Assembly: GCA_963792675.1 (NCBI GenBank) | Contig: CAWBWT010000002.1 | Coordinates: 434,001 to 498,000, forward strand | DNA from: JBBROS01 sp963792675 | GTDB lineage: Bacteria > Pseudomonadota > Alphaproteobacteria > Acetobacterales > Acetobacteraceae | Reading direction: 5' to 3' | Length of the DNA: 64,000 nucleotides | Part shown: positions 17,651 to 27,262 of the stretch, one piece after another | Layout: each line of letters starts with the position of its first letter | Position numbering within the stretch: position 1 is the stretch's first letter | Position numbers and translations under genes: made by a program | The notes under the pieces: generated by a model | What the model saw: the letters and a program-made list of their open reading frames with translations, nothing else | Database searches by the model: none | What the model was told of the DNA's origin: nothing

Positions 17651-18205
17651 ATGAGATATTTGCGGGGGGTGGGCGTCGCAGCCGCGATCGGCCTGCTGCT
17701 GACGGCAACGGCGGTTGCGCCGGCCGAGGCGCGGGGCGGCGGCGGTCATGGCGGCGGCTTCGGGTATGGATACCGCTCGCCCGGTTTCGCGTTCCATGGC
17801 GCCGGCTCGCCCGCGTTCCGGTCCCGGTTCTTTGGCCCCCCGCTGTTCTTGGGCCGCCCGTTGTTCAACCGGCCTTATGCGGCCTTCGTGCCGTTCGGGT
17901 TTGGCTTCGGGGTCGGCGGATACCGGTATGGCTACGGCTATGGCGCAGGATACGGGCCGGGGCTTCCGATCTATGAGGTGCCGCCTTACCCCGTTCCGGC
18001 TCCGGTCTACGGCCAGGGCGCACCGACCGCACCACCCGAGCGGACGCCGATCGAGACTGCGGCCCTTATCGCCCCAGCCGTACCGGGCGCGCATCCCCCA
18101 CCGATCCCGACCGTGATCACGCCGTTCGAGGTCCGGCCCGGCACCATGCCGGCGCACGACGTCGCCGGGACCGGGCCGTTGCCGACGGTGGTCGCCGGCC
18201 GATAA
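17651..18205 (+). CDS. Secreted Gly/Tyr-rich protein of unknown function
   Basis: 184 residues with a signal peptide cut near APAEA-RGG (about 27). The mature part opens with a Gly/His run (RGGGGHGGGFGYGYR), then Phe/Pro- and Gly/Tyr-rich stretches (GYRYGYGYGAGYGPG) and a Pro-rich tail. GGGAG sits 6 bases before ATG 17651; the ATG at 17646 runs into a stop at once. Possibly a cell-surface or matrix protein; no domain recognised. The gene ends just before a very strong hairpin. Confidence 0.68.
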   Translation: MRYLRGVGVAAAIGLLLTATAVAPAEARGGGGHGGGFGYGYRSPGFAFHGAGSPAFRSRFFGPPLFLGRPLFNRPYAAFVPFGFGFGVGGYRYGYGYGAGYGPGLPIYEVPPYPVPAPVYGQGAPTAPPERTPIETAALIAPAVPGAHPPPIPTVITPFEVRPGTMPAHDVAGTGPLPTVVAGR

Positions 18206-18210
18206 GCAAG

Positions 18211-18240
18211 CGGCCTCTCCCGCCCGGGCGGGAGAGGCCG
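18211..18240. terminator. Bidirectional terminator hairpin
   Basis: Perfect 15-bp inverted repeat (CGGCCTCTCCCGCCC and its complement) with almost no loop. It sits between the converging stops of the Gly/Tyr-rich gene (18205) and ahcY (18248), so it probably serves both. Confidence 0.85.
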
Positions 18241-18247
18241 ATCCCGC

Positions 18248-19558
18248 TCAGTAGCGGTAGGCGTCGTGCTTGAACGGGCCGCTGACGCCGACGCCGATAT
18301 ATTCGGCCTGAGCCGGGGCGAGCTTGGTCAGCTTGGCGCCGACCTTATCCAGATGCAGCGCGGCGACCTTCTCGTCGAGGTGCTTCGGCAGCACGTAGAC
18401 CTTCTTCTCGTACTTGCCGGCCGGCGCCGTCCAGAGCTCGATCTGCGCCAGCACTTGGTTGGTGAAGCTCGCCGACATGACGAAGGACGGGTGGCCGGTG
18501 GCGTTGCCGAGGTTCACCAAGCGGCCTTCGCTCAGCACGATCAGGCGCTTGCCGTCGGGGAACACGACCTCGTCCACCTGCGGCTTGACGTTGTCCCAGG
18601 TGTAGTTGCGCAGCGCCTCGATCTGGATCTCGCTATCGAAGTGGCCGATGTTGCAGACGATCGCGCGGTGCTTCATGGCGCGCATGTGGTCGATGTTGAT
18701 GACGTCGATGTTGCCGGTGGCGGTGACGAAGATGTCGCCGCGCGGCGCCGCGTCGTCCATGGTGACGACCTCGTAGCCCTCCATCGCCGCCTGCAGCGCG
18801 CAGATCGGGTCGACCTCCGTCACCAGCACGCGGCAGCCGCCGTTCTTGAGGCTGGCGGCCGAGCCCTTGCCGACGTCGCCGTAGCCGGCCACGACCGCGA
18901 CCTTGCCGGCCAGCATGACGTCGGTGCCGCGGCGGACGGCGTCGACCAGGCTTTCCTTGCAGCCGTAAAGGTTGTCGAACTTCGACTTCGTCACGCTGTC
19001 GTTCACGTTGATCGCCGGCACCTTGAGCGTCCCGGCACGGGCCATTTCCCACAGCCGGTGCACGCCAGTGGTGGTTTCCTCGGAGATGCCCTTGATGTGG
19101 TCCAGCATCTCGGGGTGCTTCTCATGCAGCAGCTTGGTGAGGTCGCCGCCGTCGTCGAGGATCATGTTCGGTGCCCAGCCGTCCGGCCCAGTGATGGTCT
19201 GCTCGATCGCCCACCAGAATTCTTCCTCCGACATGCCCTTCCAGGCGAACACCGGCGTGCCGGCGGCGGCGACTGCCGCGGCGGCGTGGTCCTGGGTGGA
19301 GAAAATGTTGCAGGACGACCAGCGCACGGTGGCGCCGAGCGCGGTCAACGTCTCGATCAGCACGGCGGTCTGGATCGTCATGTGCAGGCTGCCGCTGATG
19401 CGGGCGCCGGCGAGCGGCTTGGAGGCGCCGTACTCGGCCCGCAGCGCCATCAGGCCGGGCATCTCGTCCTCGGCCATCGAGATCTCCTTGCGACCCCAGG
19501 CGGCAAGCGAGATGTCGCGGACTTTGAAGTCCTCGTTGGCGATGTTCATGTCGGGCAT
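18248..19558 (-). CDS. ahcY: Adenosylhomocysteinase
   Basis: Cleaves S-adenosylhomocysteine to adenosine and homocysteine, removing a product inhibitor of methyltransferases. 436 residues, normal. NAD-binding GYGDVGKG at about 225-232; substrate region SGSLHMTIQTAVLIETL and STQDHAAAA; C-terminal KYEKKVYVLPKHLDEKVA and the ending FKHDAYRY, which is invariant in the family. AAGGAG lies 9-10 bases before the ATG. An AT-rich near-palindrome and a candidate promoter lie just upstream. Confidence 0.96.
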   Translation of the reverse strand: MPDMNIANEDFKVRDISLAAWGRKEISMAEDEMPGLMALRAEYGASKPLAGARISGSLHMTIQTAVLIETLTALGATVRWSSCNIFSTQDHAAAAVAAAGTPVFAWKGMSEEEFWWAIEQTITGPDGWAPNMILDDGGDLTKLLHEKHPEMLDHIKGISEETTTGVHRLWEMARAGTLKVPAINVNDSVTKSKFDNLYGCKESLVDAVRRGTDVMLAGKVAVVAGYGDVGKGSAASLKNGGCRVLVTEVDPICALQAAMEGYEVVTMDDAAPRGDIFVTATGNIDVINIDHMRAMKHRAIVCNIGHFDSEIQIEALRNYTWDNVKPQVDEVVFPDGKRLIVLSEGRLVNLGNATGHPSFVMSASFTNQVLAQIELWTAPAGKYEKKVYVLPKHLDEKVAALHLDKVGAKLTKLAPAQAEYIGVGVSGPFKHDAYRY

Positions 19559-19582
19559 CGATGGCGGCTCCTTGAGTTGGCC

Positions 19583-19616
19583 GCCGTATATAAGGATATC
19601 TTTATTGTCGCAAGGT
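19583..19616 (-). promoter_or_regulatory. Candidate ahcY promoter with near-palindromic operator
   Basis: On the minus strand TTGCGA, 17 bases and TATACG form a possible -35/-10 pair. Overlapping it at 19590-19605 is ATAAAGATATCCTTAT, an 8+8 palindrome with a single mismatched pair and an island of AT in GC-rich DNA. It overlaps the end of the upstream MOSC gene. From memory it resembles the site of ArsR-type S-adenosylhomocysteine regulators (SahR); this was not verified. Confidence 0.5.
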
Positions 19617-20393
19617 TAAGACATCGCCGACCCGGAGCGTGCCGGTCGCCTCGGGGATGACGTTCCAGCCGAAGGTGATGCGGCCACGCTCGTCACGGTG
19701 GAAGGTGCCGAGTGTCTTGAGCGGTTCGTTGCGGGCCGGGTTGTCGCCGGTTTCCTGGTCCAGGGTGATGACCTTGCAGCGGGAGCAGGGCGAGGCGAGG
19801 CGGAGACCGAGGTGGCCGGCCTCGATGCGGGTCCAGCCATCCTCCGCCCAGGCCGGCGCGCCGGAGATCACCAGATTGGGGCGGAAGCGGGCCATCGGCA
19901 CCGGCTGCCCAAGACGGGTGTTGAGGTCGTTCAGCGAGCCGGTGTTGGTCAGCAGGATGGGGAACCCGTCGGCGAGCGACACATGGTCACCGGGCCGGGC
20001 CAAGTCGGGCGTGACCGGGCGCGTGGTCGGGTCGGGCATGTAGGCCAGGGTGCATGCCGTGCCGAGCACCTTCGAAAGCCACTCCGACGCTTCGGGGTTG
20101 GCGGCGATCGTCGGGACCGCGGTGCCCCAGATATCCATCATCAGCGGGTTATCGCCCGGACGCGCGTCGACGCCGCCGTGGCCTGCGGCCTCGAGCCGCA
20201 AGGCGGCCGGCTCAAGACGGGCGTCGACCCGCGCCATGACGGGATATTCGCGTTGGGTGAGAACCTGCCCGGTCGGGCGCACGATGGCCCAGCGGCGGTC
20301 ACCGGCCAGACCGCAACGCTCCACTCCCACTCGGTCCAGCGGAACGGCGCGCAGCCCCTTTACGGGATAGATGGCGAGCGAGGCGATCTGCAT
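19602..20393 (-). CDS. MOSC domain protein (YcbX/mARC-like)
   Basis: 263 residues. The N-terminal beta-barrel domain starts QIASLAIYPVKGLRAVPLDR and GLAGDRRWAIV; the C-terminal MOSC domain carries the molybdenum-coordinating cysteine region SPCSRCKVITLDQETG. These proteins bind molybdenum cofactor and reduce N-hydroxylated or N-oxide compounds, passing electrons from a reductase. No fused ferredoxin domain is present, unlike E. coli YcbX. The fpr gene 3 kb away could in principle supply electrons, but that is only a guess. Ends 43 bp before ahcY. Confidence 0.88.
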   Translation of the reverse strand: MQIASLAIYPVKGLRAVPLDRVGVERCGLAGDRRWAIVRPTGQVLTQREYPVMARVDARLEPAALRLEAAGHGGVDARPGDNPLMMDIWGTAVPTIAANPEASEWLSKVLGTACTLAYMPDPTTRPVTPDLARPGDHVSLADGFPILLTNTGSLNDLNTRLGQPVPMARFRPNLVISGAPAWAEDGWTRIEAGHLGLRLASPCSRCKVITLDQETGDNPARNEPLKTLGTFHRDERGRITFGWNVIPEATGTLRVGDVLTLRQ

Positions 20394-20447
20394 GCGGGGT
20401 CCGGGGCCAGTGGCCCCGGCGGGTCGAGGGCGGAGCCTCGCCTTACC

Positions 20448-21723
<1,276 letters not shown>

Positions 21724-21943
21724 CTGTGTCGCGCCTTGCGAAAAGGGCCCGGCGATCGTCGCCCGGGCAGAGCCTAGGGCGGAAGAGGCGGGGCCGGAGG
21801 GAGAACGGGGCGATGAGGCCGCCGGTTCGCGATAGGAGGAGAGCGACGGTCCGGCGAATGCCACGTCGCACGCGTGAGTTGGCATCGGGGGCCGGGCGCG
21901 TCAAGTGGAATTTGCCGATCGCGAGGCTGCGGCCCCCGAGCCG

Positions 21944-23071
21944 TCAGCGTCCCAGGCGCAGGAAGCCGATCTCGTGCCGGGTGGTGCCATCGCCGGTGGC
22001 AAGGTCGGCCAGGATCTCGCCGATCACGCTGCAGAACTTGTAGCCGTGGCCGGAGCAGGGCGAGGCCAGCACCACCTGGGGGTGGTCCGGATCACGGTCG
22101 ATGATGAAATGCTCGTCCGGGGTGTTGGTGAACATGCAGGCGCGCAAGGCCATCGTCGCACCGCTGCCGTCCGGGAAGTAACGCTCGCCGAATTCGCGCA
22201 GCAGCGCTTCGTCGGCCGCGTCGGGCTCGCGCAGCAGGGTGTCGGCGCTTCCGGTCTCGTTCTGATGGTGGTAGCGGCCGAACTTGAAGCCGGGCACTTC
22301 GTAGACCGGGAAGCCGTAGTAGCGCCCCTCCTCGACCTGCAGGTTGAACACCGGGAAGCGGTCGGTGGTGAACCACTCGGCGCGATGCGGCTGCAGCCAC
22401 GCCAGCACCTGGCGCTCGGGGACGGCGACACGGGCGAGGCGTGCGGCCAGTTCGCCGATCCAGGCGCCGGCGGTCAGCACCAGGCGGGCGGCGCGGTACT
22501 CGCCCTTGTCGGTGGTGACGGTCACGCCCTCGCCGCTCGGGTCGGCGGTCCAGCGCAGCACGCGCTCGCGGGCGCGGATGTCGGCGCCCTCGCGCTGCGC
22601 CAACGCGACGTGGCTGACGATCGCCCGTTCGCTGGCGATCAGGCCGCCTTGCGGCTGGAACACCGCCCGGTGCGCGGCCGGCAGGCGATAGCCGGGGAAG
22701 CGCTTGTTCACCTCGGCGCCGGTCAGCACCTCGTGCTCGAGGCCGTGTTCGCACGCCGAGGTCAGCGCCCCCGCGAACAGCGGGTCGTCCTCGGGGCTGG
22801 CGTCGATCGAGCCGGTGGTGACCAGCAGCTCGGCCCCGGTCGCCGCCTCGGCCTCGTGCCAGAGCGCGTAGGCGCGGTGCAGCAGCGGCACGTACGCCGG
22901 GTCCTCGTAGTAGGGCAGGCGGATGATGCGGCTGACGCCGTGCGAGGAGCCCTTGTTGTGCGGGATGTCGAAGCGCTCGAGCCCCAGCACGCGCTGCCGG
23001 CGGCGGGCGAGCTGCCACGCGGCGGCGCTGCCCATGCCGCCCACTCCCACCACAATGACGTCGTAGACCAT
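21944..23071 (-). CDS. FAD-dependent oxidase, monomeric sarcosine oxidase/N-methyltryptophan oxidase family
   Basis: 375 residues, the family length. FAD-binding VYDVIVVGVGGMGSAAAWQLA at the N-terminus. The cysteine of RACMFTNTPDEHFIID aligns with the covalent FAD link of monomeric sarcosine oxidase, and the lysine in PGFKFGRYH with its oxygen-activating lysine. It would oxidise an N-methyl amino acid to the demethylated amine, formaldehyde and hydrogen peroxide. The exact substrate (sarcosine, N-methyltryptophan, pipecolate) cannot be chosen. A 220-bp gap separates it from the rho start downstream. Confidence 0.88.
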   Translation of the reverse strand: MVYDVIVVGVGGMGSAAAWQLARRRQRVLGLERFDIPHNKGSSHGVSRIIRLPYYEDPAYVPLLHRAYALWHEAEAATGAELLVTTGSIDASPEDDPLFAGALTSACEHGLEHEVLTGAEVNKRFPGYRLPAAHRAVFQPQGGLIASERAIVSHVALAQREGADIRARERVLRWTADPSGEGVTVTTDKGEYRAARLVLTAGAWIGELAARLARVAVPERQVLAWLQPHRAEWFTTDRFPVFNLQVEEGRYYGFPVYEVPGFKFGRYHHQNETGSADTLLREPDAADEALLREFGERYFPDGSGATMALRACMFTNTPDEHFIIDRDPDHPQVVLASPCSGHGYKFCSVIGEILADLATGDGTTRHEIGFLRLGR

Positions 23072-23218
23072 GGCCCGCTCCCAATTCGCCGCCGAGACTA
23101 TCCCGGCCCGAGCGCCGCAACCATGCCCGGCCGTCTCCACCGTCCTCATGCGACATGATGTATCCTTGTCGCGGCGCCGGATGGGAGTCAGGCTCGGAGC
23201 CGGCAGCAGGAGCATCGC

Positions 23219-23662
23219 GTGAGCCGTCTCGTCTACGTCCTGAACGGACCCAACCTCAACCTGCTGGGCAAGCGACAGCCGCAGATCTACGGTCACGAGA
23301 CGCTGGCCGACGTGGAGCGGGACTGCCGGGCCTTGGCCGGGGAGCTGAGGCTCGAGCTGCGCTTCCACCAGAGCAACCGCGAATACGAGATCATCGATTG
23401 GGTGCACGAGGCGCGGGAGACGGCGTGCGGCCTGGTCATCAACCCGGCTGCCTTCACCCACACTTCGGTCGCGATCCTCGACGCGCTCAACGCCTTCGAC
23501 CATCCGGTGATCGAGGTGCACATCTCCAACGTCCACAAGCGCGAGGAATTCCGTCATCTATCTTACGTGTCCAAGCGCGCCGACGGGGTGATCGCCGGGT
23601 TCGGCACCCAGGGTTACTTGCTCGCACTGCGGCGCGTGGCCGCGCTGGTTCCCGCCGCATGA
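23219..23662 (+). CDS. aroQ: 3-dehydroquinate dehydratase, type II
   Basis: Converts 3-dehydroquinate to 3-dehydroshikimate. 147 residues, the dodecameric type II enzyme. Motifs: VLNGPNLNLLGKR, the flexible-loop segment, HQSNREYEIIDWVHEA, INPAAFTHTSVAILDAL and EVHISNVHKREEFRH, with the catalytic Tyr replaced in position by the expected residues of the family. GTG 23219 follows AGGAG. Its stop overlaps the start of quiC (ATGA), so here the enzyme may act in quinate/shikimate catabolism rather than only aromatic amino acid synthesis. Confidence 0.93.
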   Translation: MSRLVYVLNGPNLNLLGKRQPQIYGHETLADVERDCRALAGELRLELRFHQSNREYEIIDWVHEARETACGLVINPAAFTHTSVAILDALNAFDHPVIEVHISNVHKREEFRHLSYVSKRADGVIAGFGTQGYLLALRRVAALVPAA

Positions 23663-25512
23663 CGCTGCGCAAGTCGATCGCCACGGTGGCGTTGAGCGGA
23701 ACGCTGCCCGACAAACTCGAGGCGGCAGCGGCGGCCGGGTTCAACGGGGTGGAGGTGATGGAGGCCGACCTGCTGGCCTATGACGGCACGCCGGCCGACG
23801 TGCGGCGCATCGCCGAGGACCTCGACCTTGCGATCGATCTCTACCAGCCGTTCCGTGACTTCGAGGCGATGCCCGACACAAAGCGCGCCCGCAACCTCGA
23901 CCGAGCCGAGCGCAAGTTCGACATCATGCAGGAGCTTGGCGCCCCGATGCTGCTGGTTTGCAGCAACACGCTGCCGGCGGCGCTCGACGACGACGCCCGC
24001 GCCACCGCCGACCTGCGCGCGATGGCCGAGCGGGCGGCGGCGCGCGGCCTGCTGGTCGGGTTCGAGGCGCTGAGCTGGGGCCGGCACATCCGGCGCTGGG
24101 GCCACGCCTGGCGCATCGTGCAGGCGGTGGACCACCCGGCGCTGGGGTTGATCGTCGACAGCTTCCACACCCTCGCGCTGCGCGACGACCCGGCCGGCCT
24201 CGCCGACGTGCCCGGCGAGCGGATCTTCTTCGTGCAACTCGCCGACGCGCCGCTGCGCGACATGGACGTGCTGTCCTGGAGCCGGCATTTCCGCAACTTC
24301 CCAGGCCAGGGCGACCTGCCTGTGGACGGGTTCGTGCGCGCGGTGCTGGCGAGCGGCTATGCCGGGCCGCTGTCGCTCGAGGTGTTCAACGACCAGTTCC
24401 GGGCGGCGCCTTCACGCACTATCGCGCGGGATGGGCTGCGCTCGCTGATCCTGGCGGAGTCGCGGGCGAGCGTGCCGGAAACGCTGCCGCCGGTCTCGGA
24501 CACCGACGGCATCGAGTTCCTCGAGTTCGCGGTGGACGAGCCGTCCGGCGCCGCGCTGGCGGCGTGGCTGGAGCGGCTCGGCTTCCGGCTGGCCGGGCAG
24601 CACAAGTCCAAGGCGGTGACGCTGTATCGGCAGGGGCGGCTGAGCCTGGTGCTGAACGCCGAGCAGGACAGCGCGGCGGCCGAGCACTTCCAGCATCATG
24701 GCCCGTCCGTGTGCGCCATGGCGCTGCGCGTCGCCGACCCGGCGGCGGTGGTGGCGCGGGCGCGGGCGCTGCTGATCCAGGTCTGGCACGAGCCGACCGG
24801 CCCCGGCGAGCGCCGCATCCCGGCAGTGCGCGGCCCGGACGGGACGCTGATCTATCTGGTGGAAAGCGAAGACGCGCAGCCGTCGTTCTGGCAGGACGAT
24901 TTCAGCCTGGTGCCGACCCCGGCGGACGATGCGCTGGTGCTGGGGGTTGACCACCTGGCCATCGCGCTGGCGCCGGGGCAGATGGACACGTTCGTGCTGT
25001 TCTGGCGCTCCCTGTTCGGGCTGGAGCCGCAGTCGCTGATGGACGTGCCGGACCCGTACGGGCTGATTCAGAGCCGGGCCATGGTGAACGGTTCGGGGAC
25101 GATGCGGCTGACGTTCAACGCATCGGACGCGCGGGAGTCGGCGACCAACCGCTTTGTGTCCACGTTCTCCGGCGCCGGCGTGCATCATGTGGCGTTTGCG
25201 ACGGCCGATGCGGCAGCGCTGGTTGAGCGGACCCGGGCGGCGGGCATGGCGCTGCTGACGATCCCGCCGAACTATTACGAGGACCTGCTGGCCCGGTCGG
25301 ACCTCGACGACGCTGACGCGGCCGCGCTGGAGCGCCTGGGCATCCTCTACGACCACGACGCCGGCGGCGAGTTCCGCCACGCTTATACCGCGGTGTTCCA
25401 GGACCGCTTCTTCTTCGAATTGGTGGAACGCAGGGGCTACTCGGGCTTCGGCGCCGTCAACGCCCAGGTCCGCATCGCCGCCCAAGCCCGGAACCGGTCC
25501 GTGCGGTTCTGA
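23659..25512 (+). CDS. quiC: 3-dehydroshikimate dehydratase, QuiC type (TIM barrel plus HPPD-like domain)
   Basis: 617 residues. The N-terminal half (about 1-270) is an AP-endonuclease-2-like sugar isomerase barrel (TLRKSIATVALSG.., GFNGVEVMEADLL, GFEALSWGRHIRRW, SLEVFNDQFR). The C-terminal half (about 285-617) is a VOC/4-hydroxyphenylpyruvate dioxygenase-like pair with metal-type HLAIAL, GVHHVAF and FFELVERR. This fusion is the QuiC architecture, which dehydrates 3-dehydroshikimate to protocatechuate. ATG 23659 overlaps the aroQ stop. With aroQ it makes a two-step path from dehydroquinate to protocatechuate. Confidence 0.87.
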   Translation: MTLRKSIATVALSGTLPDKLEAAAAAGFNGVEVMEADLLAYDGTPADVRRIAEDLDLAIDLYQPFRDFEAMPDTKRARNLDRAERKFDIMQELGAPMLLVCSNTLPAALDDDARATADLRAMAERAAARGLLVGFEALSWGRHIRRWGHAWRIVQAVDHPALGLIVDSFHTLALRDDPAGLADVPGERIFFVQLADAPLRDMDVLSWSRHFRNFPGQGDLPVDGFVRAVLASGYAGPLSLEVFNDQFRAAPSRTIARDGLRSLILAESRASVPETLPPVSDTDGIEFLEFAVDEPSGAALAAWLERLGFRLAGQHKSKAVTLYRQGRLSLVLNAEQDSAAAEHFQHHGPSVCAMALRVADPAAVVARARALLIQVWHEPTGPGERRIPAVRGPDGTLIYLVESEDAQPSFWQDDFSLVPTPADDALVLGVDHLAIALAPGQMDTFVLFWRSLFGLEPQSLMDVPDPYGLIQSRAMVNGSGTMRLTFNASDARESATNRFVSTFSGAGVHHVAFATADAAALVERTRAAGMALLTIPPNYYEDLLARSDLDDADAAALERLGILYDHDAGGEFRHAYTAVFQDRFFFELVERRGYSGFGAVNAQVRIAAQARNRSVRF

Positions 25513-25539
25513 CTGTCTCCTTCGCCACCCCCATCCGTC

Positions 25540-25562
25540 ATGGTCGGGCTTGACCCGACCAT
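25540..25562. repeat. REP-like hairpin (loop CTTGA)
   Basis: 9-bp stem ATGGTCGGG / CCCGACCAT around CTTGA, which is TCAAG on the other strand. It lies in the 182-bp gap between quiC and the acetamidase-family gene, both of which end there, so it may also act as a terminator. Same family as 1135-1157, 25647-25667 and 59516-59538. Confidence 0.7.
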
Positions 25563-25646
25563 CCACGGGGTTCGGTTGCGATCAGGGTCGGGTGGTTGAG
25601 CCGATAGGTCCGGCCGGGCTGTGCTGAGGAACGTGCACCGCGTGGG

Positions 25647-25667
25647 TGGTCGGGTCGAGCCCGACCA
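25647..25667. repeat. REP-like hairpin (loop TCGAG)
   Basis: 8-bp stem TGGTCGGG / CCCGACCA around TCGAG, followed by TGACGA. Its stem is that of the hairpin 100 bp upstream but in opposite orientation, so the two form an inverted pair in the gap between convergent genes. Confidence 0.65.
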
Positions 25668-25694
25668 TGACGAGCAGAAACGGCGTCGGTTCGC

Positions 25695-27137
25695 TCAGGC
25701 CCGTCCCGCGAAAACCTCCTTCTTCATGATCGCGTGCACCCCCCAGTTCCCGTCCACCACCTGGGTGATGCCGAAATCCACCGCCACCGACATCAGCGAG
25801 ATCGCCTCGTCCTCGGTCAGCCCTTTGGCATGCATCAGGAACTGCCGCATCTTGCGGAAGGCGTCGCGCATGGCGAGGTCGATCGAGCTTTTGGAGAAGA
25901 TCTCGCTCTGCGCGCCGGCGCCGAGGTCGGCGAGGTAGTTGGGATAGCTGAAACCTTGCAGCACCCAGTCGTCCTGGGTCTCGATCATCGGGAAGTCGAG
26001 CGCTTCGAGCGCCGTGCCGGGCAGGTCGGCGGCCTTGTGCAGGATGAACTGGAAGGTGCCGGTCAGCGAGCACTCGATCGCCGTGCCGCACAGCTCGGAA
26101 TCGCCCTGGCTCGCATGCGGGTCGCCGGCGGAGAATAGCGCGCCGGGCACCGCGACCGGATAATAGAGCGTGGCGCCCTTGCCGATGCGCCAATTGTCGA
26201 GGTTGCCGCCGGTGTAGCTGGGCGGGATCGAATTGACGTAGTCGGCTTCTTTCGGCGCCAGGCCCATGACGCCGAAATGCGGCCGGATCGGCACGCGGAT
26301 GCCTTTCAGCACGTCCCAGTTCCGCTGCGTCTGGGTGTGATCCACGATCAGGCCGGGGTAGTCGATGACTTTGTGCACGACGCCGTTCGGGTCGGTGATC
26401 GTCGGCCAGCGGAAGTTGTAGATCGCCTGGGCCCAGTTGCGGCTGCCGGTCGTGTCCAATTCGTAAATCGTCACCACTTCGCGCGGCCGGTCGCCGGTGA
26501 TCAAATCCTTGTAGTGGAAGCCCCAATTGGCGGCCGCATTGCTGCCGAACGCGGCGTTCTTGAACTTCGGGTTGCCGGACGGGCGCAGCTTGGTGTCGAG
26601 GATCCGCACCTCGAGTACGTCGCCGGGCTCGGCCCCGGTGATCGCCACCGGCCCGGTGCAGATATGCACGCCGAGGCCGCCGCCGGCGCCGATCGGCGCG
26701 TCCATCGGCCCGGCGCCGCGGCGCGCCACGCCCTTCTTGTCCTTGGTCCAGAGATAAACGCTCTCGGCGCCCGGGTCGCCCTCGACCATACGCTCGGTGT
26801 CGTCGCTGGCTTGGTGGGTGAGCGTCTCGATGGTGACGTAGTCGCCGGACCGGATCTCGATTTGCGGCTTCAGCAGCTTGCTGAAGTAGCCCCAATGCAC
26901 GGTGTCGGCGTTGGCGGGCAAATGGTGGTGGCTCGCCGCGCCCGGCTGCCGCTGCGCCGAGCTTTGCGCCAGCGCCGGCGAGATCAGCGAGAGCGGGCTT
27001 GCGACCATGGCCGCCGCGGCACCGGTGGCGGCGAAGCCGCTGCGCAGGAAGGCGCGGCGCTCCCGCTGCAGGTCGCCCATCAGGTCCGCTCGATGCTGCT
27101 CGAACTCCGGGCAGTCCGGGTTGTCGCCCTGGCACAT
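25695..27137 (-). CDS. Acetamidase/formamidase family protein, Tat-exported
   Basis: 480 residues. The N-terminus has a twin-arginine signal: about 26 polar residues, then RRAFLRSGF and a hydrophobic stretch ending PALAQ. The mature part is an acetamidase/formamidase fold (VHWGYFSKLLKP, GDYVTIETLTHQASDD, AEPGDVLEVRILD, RPHFGVMGLAP, SAGDPHASQGDSELCG), so it may hydrolyse a short amide in the periplasm. ATG 27137 is preceded by GAGG at 7 bases. Known formamidases are mostly cytoplasmic and shorter; the export signal and length are notable. A TetR regulator is divergent 125 bp upstream. Confidence 0.83.
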   Translation of the reverse strand: MCQGDNPDCPEFEQHRADLMGDLQRERRAFLRSGFAATGAAAAMVASPLSLISPALAQSSAQRQPGAASHHHLPANADTVHWGYFSKLLKPQIEIRSGDYVTIETLTHQASDDTERMVEGDPGAESVYLWTKDKKGVARRGAGPMDAPIGAGGGLGVHICTGPVAITGAEPGDVLEVRILDTKLRPSGNPKFKNAAFGSNAAANWGFHYKDLITGDRPREVVTIYELDTTGSRNWAQAIYNFRWPTITDPNGVVHKVIDYPGLIVDHTQTQRNWDVLKGIRVPIRPHFGVMGLAPKEADYVNSIPPSYTGGNLDNWRIGKGATLYYPVAVPGALFSAGDPHASQGDSELCGTAIECSLTGTFQFILHKAADLPGTALEALDFPMIETQDDWVLQGFSYPNYLADLGAGAQSEIFSKSSIDLAMRDAFRKMRQFLMHAKGLTEDEAISLMSVAVDFGITQVVDGNWGVHAIMKKEVFAGRA

Positions 27138-27262
27138 GGTCCCACCTCGACGTCGTTGGTCGTTTGCTTGAGGAAGGCACATCGCAAGATCCAGGCCATG
27201 GCAGGCCCGGGCGGCAACGAACGGTGTCAATGCGGGCCGCGCGGGTGTAAGGACCTCTTGCA

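Noticed and set aside
19559..19601. SAH riboswitch upstream of ahcY
   Set aside because: Only 43 bp separate ahcY from the upstream gene, too short for the known SAH riboswitch, and no pseudoknot elements were seen.
18266..19660. 464-codon plus-strand frame opposite ahcY
   Set aside because: Complement of a highly conserved enzyme gene; codon pattern is the mirror of ahcY.
21724..21943. N-terminal extension of Rho through an upstream in-frame ATG (21885)
   Set aside because: The extension is low-complexity Ser/Pro/Ala; MHLAELKAKPPGDLL is the normal Rho N-terminus.
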